Of a DNA stretch of 40,668 nucleotides, positions 1 through 8,435 are shown piece by piece. The position numbers and the translations under genes are program-made. The notes beneath the pieces are model-generated. The model saw only the letters and a program-made list of their open reading frames with translations. It ran no database searches and was not told where the DNA came from. Position 1 is the stretch's first letter, and every line of letters begins with the position of its first letter. Origin of the DNA: a virus; IMG/VR virus record IMGVR_UViG_3300035410_000041, positions 1 to 40,668 of that record; one strand, given 5' to 3'.

Positions 1-10
1 GTGGTCAAGC
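1..10. repeat. Terminal direct repeat, left copy (candidate cos end)
   Basis: The first ten bases, GTGGTCAAGC, are identical to the last ten of the window (40659-40668). The repeat lies about 105 bp upstream of the small terminase gene, the position of cos in lambda-like phages. Filled-in 10-nt 5' cohesive ends would give exactly this arrangement. An assembler overlap on a circular molecule is the alternative. Confidence 0.6.
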
Positions 11-115
11 GGCCGGCGATTGATACGGGAACGGTTTTGGATTTCGGAAATATTACGGAGCATTCTGCGGAATAGGTTCGCGGAATGGAATTTCTCCTTC
101 GGTTTTTAGGGCGCG
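11..115. other. Non-coding leader before terminase (possible cosB / terminase-binding region)
   Basis: There is no convincing gene here. The stretch holds a short direct repeat GCGGAAT at 67-73 and 80-86, 13 bp apart, shortly before the terS start. By position it could be where the small terminase binds, as cosB does in lambda, but the sequence alone does not show this. No clear promoter is visible. Confidence 0.3.
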
Positions 116-658
116 ATGGCCAAAGAGCACGCAACACAAAAGCAGCTCGGCGACTTGTTCAGACGGTCGCAGAGCTGGATCTCCAAGCGCCAGGCGCAAA
201 CCACGGATCCTATGCCTCCGGATCTCGCTGGTGCGATGGAGTGGGGCAAGCGCAATGGGCTCCTGGTCGAAGAGGGTATTGCGCCTTCGACGCCGGCGCC
301 GGCCGGCCTGGATGTGGCAGATCTCGAGCTCAAGCAGGCCAGGAGAGCGAAGATCCAGTTCGAGCTCGATCGAGACGCCGGCCGTTATGTAGCGATCGAG
401 GATGTCGAGACCAGGGCTTTGCAAACGGCTGCAGAGTTCCGCCTGGTCGCTTGCCAGTACCCGGCCCGGGCGCGGAGCATCATCGAGCGCCATGTCCCGG
501 AGGCCTCGACGGTCGACGCGATCATGCAGGACCTGCAGCCACTTGCCGCGGATCTGCTCAACGGCGCCGATCCGAAGGGCCTGGTCACCGTCAAATCGAA
601 AGATGAAGTTCGGGAGATTCTGCTGAAACGCGTCGAGGAGATCATTGCATGTCTGTGA
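116..658 (+). CDS. terS: Terminase small subunit (DNA-packaging, Nu1-like)
   Basis: Predicted DNA-recognition subunit of the packaging motor. The 180-aa protein opens with a helix-turn-helix-like segment (KQLGDLFRRSQSWISKRQAQ, residues about 8-27), as in Nu1/gp1 small terminases. The middle and C-terminal parts are charged and helical and probably oligomerise and contact the large subunit. It is the first gene of the packaging/head operon and overlaps the large terminase gene by 10 bp, the classic terS-terL order. The ATG at 116 has only a weak AGGG upstream. Family assignment rests on the HTH, length and position. Confidence 0.82.
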   Translation: MAKEHATQKQLGDLFRRSQSWISKRQAQTTDPMPPDLAGAMEWGKRNGLLVEEGIAPSTPAPAGLDVADLELKQARRAKIQFELDRDAGRYVAIEDVETRALQTAAEFRLVACQYPARARSIIERHVPEASTVDAIMQDLQPLAADLLNGADPKGLVTVKSKDEVREILLKRVEEIIACL

Positions 659-3000
659 CTCTTCTACGCGAACCGGAGCGCCGCGGCGCGTCCGTACGCC
701 GTACGCTCCCGGTTATTCCCTGGGCGATGCTGCGCGTCCGCAATGAACACAGCCAGGCCTTCAAGGGCCGCTATTCTCCGGAGAACACACCGTGGGGCGT
801 TGAGATCGCGGAGTGCCAGTACTGGCCGCACGTCCGGACGGTCGACGTCGTTGGTCCTCCGCAGATCGGGAAGACATTCCACGTCTGCGAGCTGCCAACG
901 CTTTACGATCTCTGCGAAGCGCGCGAGACCGTCTTCTATATGAATGGCTCCGCGGACAACGCGCTGAATATCTGGACGGCGCGATGGCTCAAGACGTTGT
1001 CGGTGGATCCTGTGCTCCGGCAGCAGCTCCTGGAGCGCATGGATGCCGGGCGCTGGGCTGAGCGCCATTTTGCCGACGGCGGTCTGCTCTACTCCGCCGG
1101 TCCGGAATCGGCCGTGGGGCTGAGCCAGCGCGAGGCGCGGATCGTGCGCTGCTCGGAGCTCGAGAAGACAAGGGCGGCGATCGGCAACGAGGCCAGCTCG
1201 TACGCTCTGGCGCGCGATCGCGCCGCGGCTTATCCGGCGACTCATTTGATCACTAGCGATTGCACTGTTACCGTGCGTGACGGGCTTTCCTGGGTTCGCT
1301 TTCGCCAGGGCGATCGGAGCCGGCCGTTCGTGCCGTGCCCGGCCTGCGGTCATTACGCCATGCCGGCGCACGAACGGCATCTCGAAGAGCCGGATCTCGA
1401 GCTGACGCTAGAGACGGTGCACCTGCTGGAAATCGCCGCGATTTCCTCCGCCACTCCCTCCGCTGCTGAAGAACAGGCGAGGCTGGTCTGTAAACGCTGC
1501 GAGCATGCCTTCACGACAAAGGAGTTCCGGTCATCGCTGCGCGCGGTTGTATGGGTGCCGATCGGTTGCCACATCATCCGTCACGATGATGTGAAGTTGA
1601 CGCCGATCCCGCGGGTTGAATGGCTGGATGAGCTGAGGACCTGGTCAGGGTGGCAGCTCGCGCAACCGGACGTTGTGGAAGGAATCAAGGATCCTGAATC
1701 TCCGCCGGCGTGCAAGGGGCCGCGGCTGCCGAACGGCGTCGAACTGGGTTGGACGCCGGAGGCGCAGCCGAGCGAAACGCTGCCGGCATTCCGTCCGGAT
1801 CCGCGCAAGGCCTCGTCGCGATCGTTCTGGACGTGGCGCCTGCTCTCACCGAAATACACGATCGGCCAGGTGGCGCGCGAAATCGTTGCCAGTGATCTGG
1901 GCGCGTTGACCGGCGACCTGATCGACGATCAAAAGAATTGCTCACAGAAGTGTCTCGTGCTTCCTTACACGCCGAAGATGATCGGCGACGAAAGCGATTT
2001 AAGCATCGACACGGTATTGTTGACTGTGAGCTCGCTGCCGCGCGGACGGGCGCCGGAATTCAATATTGCATTGACTGCAGGCGTTGACATCAACGAGGAC
2101 GCGGTGCGTGCGGTGAAGCGGGCCTGGACTCGAGAAGGCGAAACGTACCTGGTCGATCATGTAACGGAATGGACCGGCCTTGTTCAATTCAAGAAAGAAC
2201 TGGGAAAACGATTGGACCGGCGCGATGCGCGGTTTCTGGCGACGCGAACGCAGGCGATCTATGCCGCGCTCGATCGCGTCTGGGTATGGATCTCCGCCGG
2301 GGCCCGCGACGCAGCAAACAATCCTGTCAGCGTCGACATGACGTATGTGGACGCCGGCGCCGAATGGGCAGATGAGATTTACGCGTGGTGCGGAAATAAG
2401 TCCTTTCACTGTCTGCGTCCGATCAAAGGTTTTGGAGTTGGTTCCCGACTCTTGCGCCGCGGCGGCCTGACTGGTCAATGGACCGATTCATGTGAAAAGG
2501 CCGCGGCGGAATGCGTGGACGGTCGCGGCCGACCGTTGAGGCACCAGTACTACGATCCGAAAGACAAGCGTATGTTGATGCGCTTGCATGCCGATCACTG
2601 GAAGCGTGAAGTTCAGAACGGTATCAAGATCGCGTCACTTCGTGCGAAAGCGCTGCAGATGAACGTCGGTGAATCAGTTGCAATCAAACCATGGTTCTTT
2701 GTTCACGCCGACGTCAGCCGTAATGATGATTATGTGAGCCAGGTCATTGCGGAGCGTTGGGAGGAGTTTCTCCATCCGAAGACCGGCAAGCGGGAAATGG
2801 GATGGAAGGAATATCAGGACGCGAATCACTTCCTGGATTGCGAGGCCTACGCATTTGCTGCGGCGGGCGCTGTCGGCATTACTGCCGGCAATCCTTCGAT
2901 TTTGCAGACGTCTGCAAATTCTCAAACTACAGCAGCACCGGCGCCGGCCGGGGTGCGTGTTCCGGAGATTCCGAGTCAGTTTAGGCGTGAGCGGTTTTGA
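649..3000 (+). CDS. terL: Terminase large subunit (GpA family)
   Basis: ATPase/nuclease that cuts and pumps phage DNA into proheads. At 783 aa it is slightly longer than lambda gpA. A Walker A motif GPPQIGKT is at residues 69-76. Two CxxC pairs (CPAC and CKRC) lie in the middle, as often seen in GpA proteins. The C-terminal RNase-H-like nuclease shows the acidic set GVDIN, VDAGAEW and LDCEAYAFAA. The probable Walker B segment reads RIVRCSELEK, so the usual Asp before Glu appears to be Ser. One of four 18-bp palindromes (2901-2918) lies in the last part of the gene. It overlaps terS and is followed at once by a small zinc-ribbon gene. Confidence 0.95.
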   Translation: MSVTLLREPERRGASVRRTLPVIPWAMLRVRNEHSQAFKGRYSPENTPWGVEIAECQYWPHVRTVDVVGPPQIGKTFHVCELPTLYDLCEARETVFYMNGSADNALNIWTARWLKTLSVDPVLRQQLLERMDAGRWAERHFADGGLLYSAGPESAVGLSQREARIVRCSELEKTRAAIGNEASSYALARDRAAAYPATHLITSDCTVTVRDGLSWVRFRQGDRSRPFVPCPACGHYAMPAHERHLEEPDLELTLETVHLLEIAAISSATPSAAEEQARLVCKRCEHAFTTKEFRSSLRAVVWVPIGCHIIRHDDVKLTPIPRVEWLDELRTWSGWQLAQPDVVEGIKDPESPPACKGPRLPNGVELGWTPEAQPSETLPAFRPDPRKASSRSFWTWRLLSPKYTIGQVAREIVASDLGALTGDLIDDQKNCSQKCLVLPYTPKMIGDESDLSIDTVLLTVSSLPRGRAPEFNIALTAGVDINEDAVRAVKRAWTREGETYLVDHVTEWTGLVQFKKELGKRLDRRDARFLATRTQAIYAALDRVWVWISAGARDAANNPVSVDMTYVDAGAEWADEIYAWCGNKSFHCLRPIKGFGVGSRLLRRGGLTGQWTDSCEKAAAECVDGRGRPLRHQYYDPKDKRMLMRLHADHWKREVQNGIKIASLRAKALQMNVGESVAIKPWFFVHADVSRNDDYVSQVIAERWEEFLHPKTGKREMGWKEYQDANHFLDCEAYAFAAAGAVGITAGNPSILQTSANSQTTAAPAPAGVRVPEIPSQFRRERF
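2901..2918. repeat. 18-bp perfect palindrome, copy 1 of 4
   Basis: TTTGCAGACGTCTGCAAA is a perfect inverted repeat inside the 3' end of terL, read there as LQTSAN. Further copies are at 9639-9656, 23671-23686 (16-bp core) and 27594-27611. It is a candidate site for ParB or another dimeric DNA-binding protein. Confidence 0.85.
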
Positions 3001-3035
3001 AATGCGGATCCCGTGGGGGGAGAAGCGGAGGATGG

Positions 3036-3332
3036 ATGAATACGGATCGTAAGACGCGGGTAGCAGTTCCAATGCCGGCAATGTCTGGAGATTTTACGAA
3101 GCCTGAACCGTTGCCGGCTCCAAAGAAGCCAGTAGGGCCGAAAGAGGAAGGACCGCCAGCGGCTGCGCCGGCTCCGCGGAAGTTTCTAAAGTCGGGCGGG
3201 ATATATTGCTCGAATGCAGCTTGTCGATCGCCGCGGTCGAAAGTCCTGCGAACAGTTCAGGAAGAAGGTGCAACCGTGCGCTATCGTGAATGCATGGATT
3301 GCGGAACGAAGTTTAAAACGACAGAAGCCTAA
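3036..3332 (+). CDS. Small zinc-ribbon protein (Ogr/NrdR-like ribbon)
   Basis: A 98-aa protein with a Pro/Ala-rich N-terminal half and a C-terminal zinc ribbon: C-x4-C, about 25 residues, then RECMDCGTKFKTTE. The second half resembles the end of the NrdR ribbon and the Ogr/Delta late activators of P2-like phages. The ATG at 3036 follows GGAGG at 3027-3031; an in-frame TTG at 2997 overlapping the terL stop is the alternative. Its place between terminase and the joiner/portal genes is unusual for a regulator. DNA or RNA binding is inferred from the ribbon only. Confidence 0.65.
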   Translation: MNTDRKTRVAVPMPAMSGDFTKPEPLPAPKKPVGPKEEGPPAAAPAPRKFLKSGGIYCSNAACRSPRSKVLRTVQEEGATVRYRECMDCGTKFKTTEA

Positions 3333-3335
3333 TAG

Positions 3336-3367
3336 TTTATTTCTATTACTGCACTTTATTTCTATTA
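3336..3367. repeat. Two 13-bp AT-rich direct repeats between genes
   Basis: TTTATTTCTATTA occurs at 3336-3348 and again at 3355-3367 (19-bp period). It is one of the few AT-rich stretches in this GC-rich region and sits in the 96-bp gap before the joiner and portal genes. It may be part of a promoter or a regulator site; no canonical -35/-10 pair could be assigned. Confidence 0.5.
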
Positions 3368-3428
3368 GTAGCACTCTCGATCGACTACCCCATTGCCATC
3401 GCGCTGCGAAAATTGTAATCAGCAGCGT

Positions 3429-3698
3429 ATGGCATTGGATCAGACGCAATTCGAGACCTATTTGCAGGCCGCGATCAACGCGATGGCTGGCGGAGATTAT
3501 GCGACCGCACGACAGCAGGCTGCAAACGCTCGAATTTGCCGTTTGAACCTTCCGAAGAACTATTCGATTCAAAATCGTCAACTTACTCGCTGGGATAATC
3601 TTGACGATCTCGACAAGGCGATCGCCGAGCACGAACGCGCCGCGAACGGCGGCGGCGACGTGCGCATGGTGCCGATCGGCTTCGGGAGGGCGGGATGA
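3429..3698 (+). CDS. Head-tail joining protein, gpW-like (putative)
   Basis: An 89-aa mostly helical protein directly before the portal gene, the slot held by gpW in lambda (terL-W-portal). A C-terminal stretch WDNLDDLDKAIAEHERA resembles the helix of gpW-like connectors, which close the portal channel and bind tail proteins. The start ATG at 3429 is preferred over an upstream in-frame start at 3393 because the protein then begins at a natural helix. Its stop overlaps the portal start in ATGA. The assignment rests mainly on position and size. Confidence 0.55.
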   Translation: MALDQTQFETYLQAAINAMAGGDYATARQQAANARICRLNLPKNYSIQNRQLTRWDNLDDLDKAIAEHERAANGGGDVRMVPIGFGRAG

Positions 3699-5644
3699 GT
3701 GATATGAGTTTCACTCCCGAAGCGTCTCCCGTGCAATCAGAGAACAAGATGCCGGGGCGGCCGGCTGTGATGATGGGCAGGCGCGCGCGCAAAGCGCCAA
3801 TGGCCGTCCGGGTCTCTGCTCGGATTGGAAGTTTTATCTCGGATGCAATCTCGATCGTGGCCCCGATGACGGCGTGGCGCATGGAGCACGCGCGCACGGC
3901 TTACTTCGCGCAGCGCGGCTATGAGGCTTTCAATAAGTCGCGGCTGACACAGCATCGTATCACGACGTCACGCGATGCCGACAGCGAGCTGAACGGAAAG
4001 ATCGGCCGCATCCGATCGTTTGCGCGCGAAGAGGTTCGCAACAACGGGCTGGCGCGCAATATGGTTCATGCGCGCGGCAATAACGTCGTGGGCGACAGCG
4101 ACACCGGACAGGGGATTACGATCGATCCGGCTGTGCGCATGCCTGGCAGCGACAGGGCGGACGTCGAAACAAACAAGCTCCTGAAGCGACTGTGGCGCGA
4201 ATACAAAGATCGTCTGGAGCTCACCGGCCGCTGGGGCGAACAGGACATTTACCGCACGGCCGACAGCGAGCTGCTTGTGGCCGGCGAAGTCCTGATCCTG
4301 ATTCACGACAAGCCGGCAGCCGGCTCAGATCTGCCGTTCTCGCTGGAGGTGCTCGAGCCGGATCGGTTGCCGACGTCGCTGGAGACATTCGGAACGGCAG
4401 TCGGCGCGACTGAGATGCCGCTGCAAAGCGACAACGGGCCCGTGACCGAAGATCCGAGCGCGCTGCAATACACGGGCGCGGTGTTCGGGCCGATGCAACC
4501 GTTCGGCGAATTCCCGGTGGTTGATAAGAAAACAGGTAAAGCCGTAATGCACTACATCAAGCATGGGATCGAATATAACGAAGATCATCACGTTGTTGCG
4601 TTCCATGTGCTGAAGGATCATCCGGGCGATCAGTACGCGATCGGCACACATTTCGAAACCGTGCGCATCGATGCTCGCAATGTCATTCACTACTTCCAAC
4701 CGGAGCGCGCTGAACAGACGCGCGGCGTTTCCGGCATGACGGCGGCGCTGCCCCTCCTGGCGGACATCCGCGACCTGATCACGTGGGAGCTGATCGCCGT
4801 CAAGATGGCGGCTTGCTTCGGTGTGCATATCAAGGGCGGCTCGCTGAACCCGCTGCAGTATCAGCAGAATTCACAGACCGGCTCGTCGTTGAAAGACGCG
4901 TACGGCAACACCGTGACGCAGCTCGAGCCGGGCATGATGACGATGGGCGAGGGCGAAGTTCAAACCGTCCAAGGCAACCGGCCAGGCGGGACATTCCTGC
5001 CATTCTATCAAGCATTGGTGCGCCTGGCGTCCGCGGCTTGCGACATTGGCTATTCGATCCTCGCGCGCGATTACACGGGCGGCTCGTTCTCTTCATTGCG
5101 TCAGGAAGCGCTGGAGGATCGGCGCAGCTTCCGCACGATTCAGGGGCTGCACGTCCGGCATCTCTGCATTCCGATCTGGAAGCGCTTTGTGGGCGCCTGC
5201 GCCATGTCGGGGAAACTCGGCGAGCAGTTGCAGGCTGAATACCTCAAGAATCCGGCGCGGCTGTCGGCGTGTTACGTGAATACGCCGGGCTGGGATTATG
5301 TAAATCCGCTGCAGGAAGCGACCGCCGAAGCCGTGTTGGTTACGAATGGTTTCAAGACGCTGGATGAAGTCACGAACAATTCGAACATGGAGCCGGGCGA
5401 ACGGCTGGAGAGCCTGGCGGCATACAAGGCCGCGGCGGAGAAGGCCGGCCTGACGATGCCGTGGGCCTATGGCGTGGCGAAGCCTGGCACGGATGGCGGT
5501 AAGGTTCCGAAAGCTGAGAACGCCAAGCAAAACCAGATGAGCGCGAAGGCCGGCGAAGAAGGCGGTCCGACAAAGGACCAGCTCGCCGCGGTTGGCGTCC
5601 AGGCAAACGAAGATTTTGGAGGCGCCGATGAAGAGCCTCAATAA
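3695..5644 (+). CDS. Portal protein (lambda gpB family)
   Basis: Forms the dodecameric ring at the capsid vertex through which DNA passes and on which head assembly begins. The 649-aa protein has the gpB-type start of the core: a run of Ser/Arg-rich sequence, then RSFAREEVRNNGLARNMV and NNVVGDSDTGQGITI. The mid-region FSLEVLEPDRLP and the later DYTGGSFSSLRQEALEDRRSFR are also typical of the family. The start overlaps the preceding stop by 4 bp. The C-terminus is an extended polar tail that overlaps the capsid gene start. Confidence 0.93.
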   Translation: MSDMSFTPEASPVQSENKMPGRPAVMMGRRARKAPMAVRVSARIGSFISDAISIVAPMTAWRMEHARTAYFAQRGYEAFNKSRLTQHRITTSRDADSELNGKIGRIRSFAREEVRNNGLARNMVHARGNNVVGDSDTGQGITIDPAVRMPGSDRADVETNKLLKRLWREYKDRLELTGRWGEQDIYRTADSELLVAGEVLILIHDKPAAGSDLPFSLEVLEPDRLPTSLETFGTAVGATEMPLQSDNGPVTEDPSALQYTGAVFGPMQPFGEFPVVDKKTGKAVMHYIKHGIEYNEDHHVVAFHVLKDHPGDQYAIGTHFETVRIDARNVIHYFQPERAEQTRGVSGMTAALPLLADIRDLITWELIAVKMAACFGVHIKGGSLNPLQYQQNSQTGSSLKDAYGNTVTQLEPGMMTMGEGEVQTVQGNRPGGTFLPFYQALVRLASAACDIGYSILARDYTGGSFSSLRQEALEDRRSFRTIQGLHVRHLCIPIWKRFVGACAMSGKLGEQLQAEYLKNPARLSACYVNTPGWDYVNPLQEATAEAVLVTNGFKTLDEVTNNSNMEPGERLESLAAYKAAAEKAGLTMPWAYGVAKPGTDGGKVPKAENAKQNQMSAKAGEEGGPTKDQLAAVGVQANEDFGGADEEPQ

Positions 5645-8009
5645 ATCTTCGAAGCGGATCGCGATCGCGACGCCGCGACGGCAGAAGCGCTTCGCGGCGC
5701 TCGACGTCAATTCGATCAACGAGCAGGAACGGACGATTCAGGTCTCGTTCTCTTCCGAAACACGCGACGTTGCGCGCGAAGATGAGTACTTCGGCATGCG
5801 AGTGCCTGAAGTGCTACTGCATTCGCCTGGCGCGGTGGATCTGGAGCCGGTGCGCAACATCGGCAGTGTACTGAAGAATCACGATCCGAATCAGAACGTC
5901 GGCTATCCGCTGAGCGTCGGCATCAAATCGCGCCGCGGCGTTGCGATTCTGAAGTTCGGCACGACTGCGAAGGCCGATGAGGTCTGGCGCGAAGTGCTGG
6001 ACAAGACATTGCGCGGAATTTCGGTCGGTTACAAAGTGCTGGAGATGGTCCGGGTGCACGCCGGCGAAAGCTTCGATGGCGTCGAAGGTCCGGCCGTGGT
6101 CGCCACAAAATGGCGGGTGCTCGAAATCACACTTACGCCTATCCCGGCTGATGCCAGTGTCGGCGTCGGTCGTTCTCAACGTTCAGCCTTGCGGGCTGAC
6201 AGAAAGGAAAACATGAGCAAGCAAGTCAAGCGGCCCGCGGGGCAAAAGCGAGCCAAAATCAAAGGCAGCTTCAATGTCGAAAGCGGCGACCTGGCGCAGG
6301 ACGTGAATGGCTCGGATTACACCGACGAAAGCGATGAAGGCCGGCAGGTGACCGGAGACGAAGGTCTCTCGCACGATGCGGATGCATCGGAAGAAGCCGC
6401 GGAGCTGAACGAGAGCGGCCGCGATGTCGTCGTGGATGAAGACGATGACGAAAGCGAGCTGAACGCCAGCGCCGGCGAAGACAACGGCGACACCGCCGCG
6501 GACGGAACCGAGCGCGATGGCGAGATGTGCGGCACAATCCGCCCGGGCTCGCCAACAGGCGCTCCGCGATCGCGCCGGCCGCAGCAGCGCAGTGTCGATA
6601 TGCGCCGCGTGGAGCAGCGCGCACGACTGGCCGAACGCGATCGCATCGCCGGCATCCGCCAGGCGGTCCGCAACGCCAATCTGGACGAAGTGGTGGCCGA
6701 ACGCCTGATTGAACGAGGCGCATCTGTGGCCGGTGCATGTACGGCGATCGTCCGCGAGTTGGGCCGGCGCGACGTCGGTCCGGTGTCCCGCGGCGCGCGC
6801 GTGCAGCATGGCGCGGACGCAAGCGATAAGATTTTGCGGCACATGGCCGTGAATCTGTCGCGGCGCATGGGCAATCGCTACGACGAGACGCAGAAGGCGT
6901 TCGTTCCGATCATCGACCTGACGCCGGAAGAGCAAAAGGTCGAACGCCAGGGCGTGCGCATGATGGATCTGGCGCGGACGTACCTGCAGCTCATCAACTT
7001 TCCCGGCTGGCGGGCAATGGGGACGGAAGAAATGGCGCGGGCGATTTTCTCGCCTGACGCGAAGTATCGCGCCAGCGCCGGCAACGTGTCGGGCTCGATC
7101 GCGAACATTCTCGCGAACATCCAGAACAAGGCGATGCTGAAGGCATACACCAAGGCCGCCCCCACCTGGCGGCGCTGGTGCAAGATCGGCAGCACGCCGG
7201 ACTTCAAACAGGCTTATCGCCTGCGCCTGTCTGACTTCGCGGATCTGCGCCAGACGGATGAAAATGGCGAAATCCTGGACAGCCAGATCGGCGACGAAAA
7301 GGAAGCGTTGACGCTCGCCGTCTACGCGCGCCGCATCAGCCTGACCTGGCAGATGTTCGTGAATGACGATCTGGACGCGCTGGGCAGCCTGCCGGCAAAG
7401 ATGGGCCAGGCCGCGGCGCGCTTGCCGTCCCGCCTGGTCTATACGCACCTGCTGGCGAATCCGACCATGAACGACGGCATCGCGTTGTTCCAGAACGCCG
7501 GCACGCACAAGAACTGGGACACCACGGCTACGGCGCTGGGTGCGACGACGCTGAAGACCGCGATCACGGACATGCGCAAGCAGACGTCGATTCAGGCTCC
7601 GAACGATTCAGAATTCGCGTCCGAGCCGCTCGATGTCAATCCGGCGATCCTGCTCGTTCCGCCGGAATTGGAAGTCAGCGCCAAACAGATCGCCTTTTCG
7701 CCTGGCGATGTGACGGCGCAGCTCTCGGCGAACGTGATCAACGTTTACCGTGACATCATCCGCGAAGTCGTGGTGGAGAGTCGGCTGAGCAATTCCAGCT
7801 ATTCCGGCAATAGCGCCACGGCCTGGTACCTGATCGGCGATCCGGCGAGCGTGGACACGCTGGAAGTGACGTTCCTGGACGGCAACGAAGCTCCGCGTAC
7901 CGATGTGTGGGAAGACTTCGACCGCCTGGCGATGCAGTTCCGCGCCTACCTGCCGTGCACGGCGAAGGCGCTGGATTGGCGCGGCATCCACAAGAGCACC
8001 GGCGCGTAA
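5628..8009 (+). CDS. Fused prohead protease - scaffold - major capsid protein
   Basis: A single 793-aa polyprotein. Residues 20-185 are an HK97 gp4/U35-type prohead protease with catalytic candidates His85 (VLKNHDP) and Ser132 (RGISVGY) and the closing ITLTPIPADASV. Residues about 215-300 are strongly acidic and 310-370 are Arg-rich and helical, like a scaffold. From about 390 the protein is a HK97-fold capsid subunit, closest by eye to Mu gpT-type subunits (LTWQMFVNDDLDALGSLP). ATG 5628 follows GGAGG at the normal distance and overlaps the portal end. An internal ATG at 6213 could make scaffold-capsid alone. A strong stem-loop follows the stop. Confidence 0.88.
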   Translation: MKSLNKSSKRIAIATPRRQKRFAALDVNSINEQERTIQVSFSSETRDVAREDEYFGMRVPEVLLHSPGAVDLEPVRNIGSVLKNHDPNQNVGYPLSVGIKSRRGVAILKFGTTAKADEVWREVLDKTLRGISVGYKVLEMVRVHAGESFDGVEGPAVVATKWRVLEITLTPIPADASVGVGRSQRSALRADRKENMSKQVKRPAGQKRAKIKGSFNVESGDLAQDVNGSDYTDESDEGRQVTGDEGLSHDADASEEAAELNESGRDVVVDEDDDESELNASAGEDNGDTAADGTERDGEMCGTIRPGSPTGAPRSRRPQQRSVDMRRVEQRARLAERDRIAGIRQAVRNANLDEVVAERLIERGASVAGACTAIVRELGRRDVGPVSRGARVQHGADASDKILRHMAVNLSRRMGNRYDETQKAFVPIIDLTPEEQKVERQGVRMMDLARTYLQLINFPGWRAMGTEEMARAIFSPDAKYRASAGNVSGSIANILANIQNKAMLKAYTKAAPTWRRWCKIGSTPDFKQAYRLRLSDFADLRQTDENGEILDSQIGDEKEALTLAVYARRISLTWQMFVNDDLDALGSLPAKMGQAAARLPSRLVYTHLLANPTMNDGIALFQNAGTHKNWDTTATALGATTLKTAITDMRKQTSIQAPNDSEFASEPLDVNPAILLVPPELEVSAKQIAFSPGDVTAQLSANVINVYRDIIREVVVESRLSNSSYSGNSATAWYLIGDPASVDTLEVTFLDGNEAPRTDVWEDFDRLAMQFRAYLPCTAKALDWRGIHKSTGA
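6204..6215 (+). promoter_or_regulatory. Internal ribosome binding site and start within protease-capsid fusion
   Basis: AAGGA at 6204-6208 lies 4 nt before an in-frame ATG at 6213, which is codon 196 of the fused gene. It falls exactly between the protease and the acidic scaffold part (product begins MSKQVKRPAG). This would give extra scaffold-capsid without protease, as nested starts do in lambda C/Nu3. The spacing is a little short. Confidence 0.5.
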
Positions 8010-8033
8010 ACGATCGACTCATAATCAATTCCT

Positions 8034-8060
8034 GGCCCCGCCAAGCAGTCCGGCGGGGCC
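8034..8060 (+). terminator. GC-rich stem-loop after the capsid gene
   Basis: GGCCCCGCC (8034-8042) pairs perfectly with GGCGGGGCC (8052-8060) around a 9-nt loop; flanking bases extend the stem with a G-T wobble. It sits 24 nt after the capsid stop. There is no T-run after it, so it is either a leaky or factor-dependent terminator or a 3'-end stabiliser of capsid mRNA. Confidence 0.55.
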
Positions 8061-8086
8061 GGGGCATTGGAAGCGGAGACCATGCA

Positions 8087-8392
8087 ATGAGTGCTCAGGA
8101 TCAGGGAATCAAGGCGGCGCAGGATTTCGTAACCGCACACACAGCCGACGCGGCTTATCTGGGCGTCGACGTGACGGTCGCGATCCTAGCGTCTGCGCTT
8201 GGCGATGATTCACCGGAGACGGCTGGAATTTTGCAGCGTGCGACCGATCTGAATTCGGCGGTCGTCGTCAAGCTCCAGGCGGATGCCGCGATCGTCGCGC
8301 AGAACCTGTCTGGAGCTGCGCTTGTCGCTGGTAACGCATTGATTGTCGAGGCGCTGAAAGGCGCAAAGTTCGGATTACCGGAAGGCGCGTAG
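8087..8392 (+). CDS. Hypothetical small Ala-rich protein, possibly virion-associated
   Basis: A 101-aa protein rich in Ala, Val and Asp (for example ATDLNSAVVVKLQADAAIVAQNLSGAALVAG). It has no convincing signal peptide and no motif I recognise. The ATG at 8087 follows GGAG at 8074-8077. It lies between the capsid gene and the decoration-type gene, so a role in the head or its assembly is plausible, but only from context. Confidence 0.6.
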   Translation: MSAQDQGIKAAQDFVTAHTADAAYLGVDVTVAILASALGDDSPETAGILQRATDLNSAVVVKLQADAAIVAQNLSGAALVAGNALIVEALKGAKFGLPEGA

Positions 8393-8435
8393 CCTCGGGA
8401 TTCTGGCGACCACAATTTTTTTGGAGGAAACAAAC

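Noticed and set aside
664-1380. Long minus-strand ORFs across the terminase (and similar ones across the capsid, sigma and primase genes)
   Set aside because: They mirror the plus-strand genes with clear motifs and high third-position GC; their products have shadow-type Arg/Ala/Pro composition.
6183-7508. A 441-aa minus-strand ORF opposite the capsid gene
   Set aside because: The plus strand has continuous, family-recognisable protease/capsid coding; the minus product is Arg/Ala/His-rich without any motif.
8034-8060. Riboswitch or RNA gene after the capsid gene
   Set aside because: Only a simple stem-loop can be supported; nothing suggests a ligand-binding fold.
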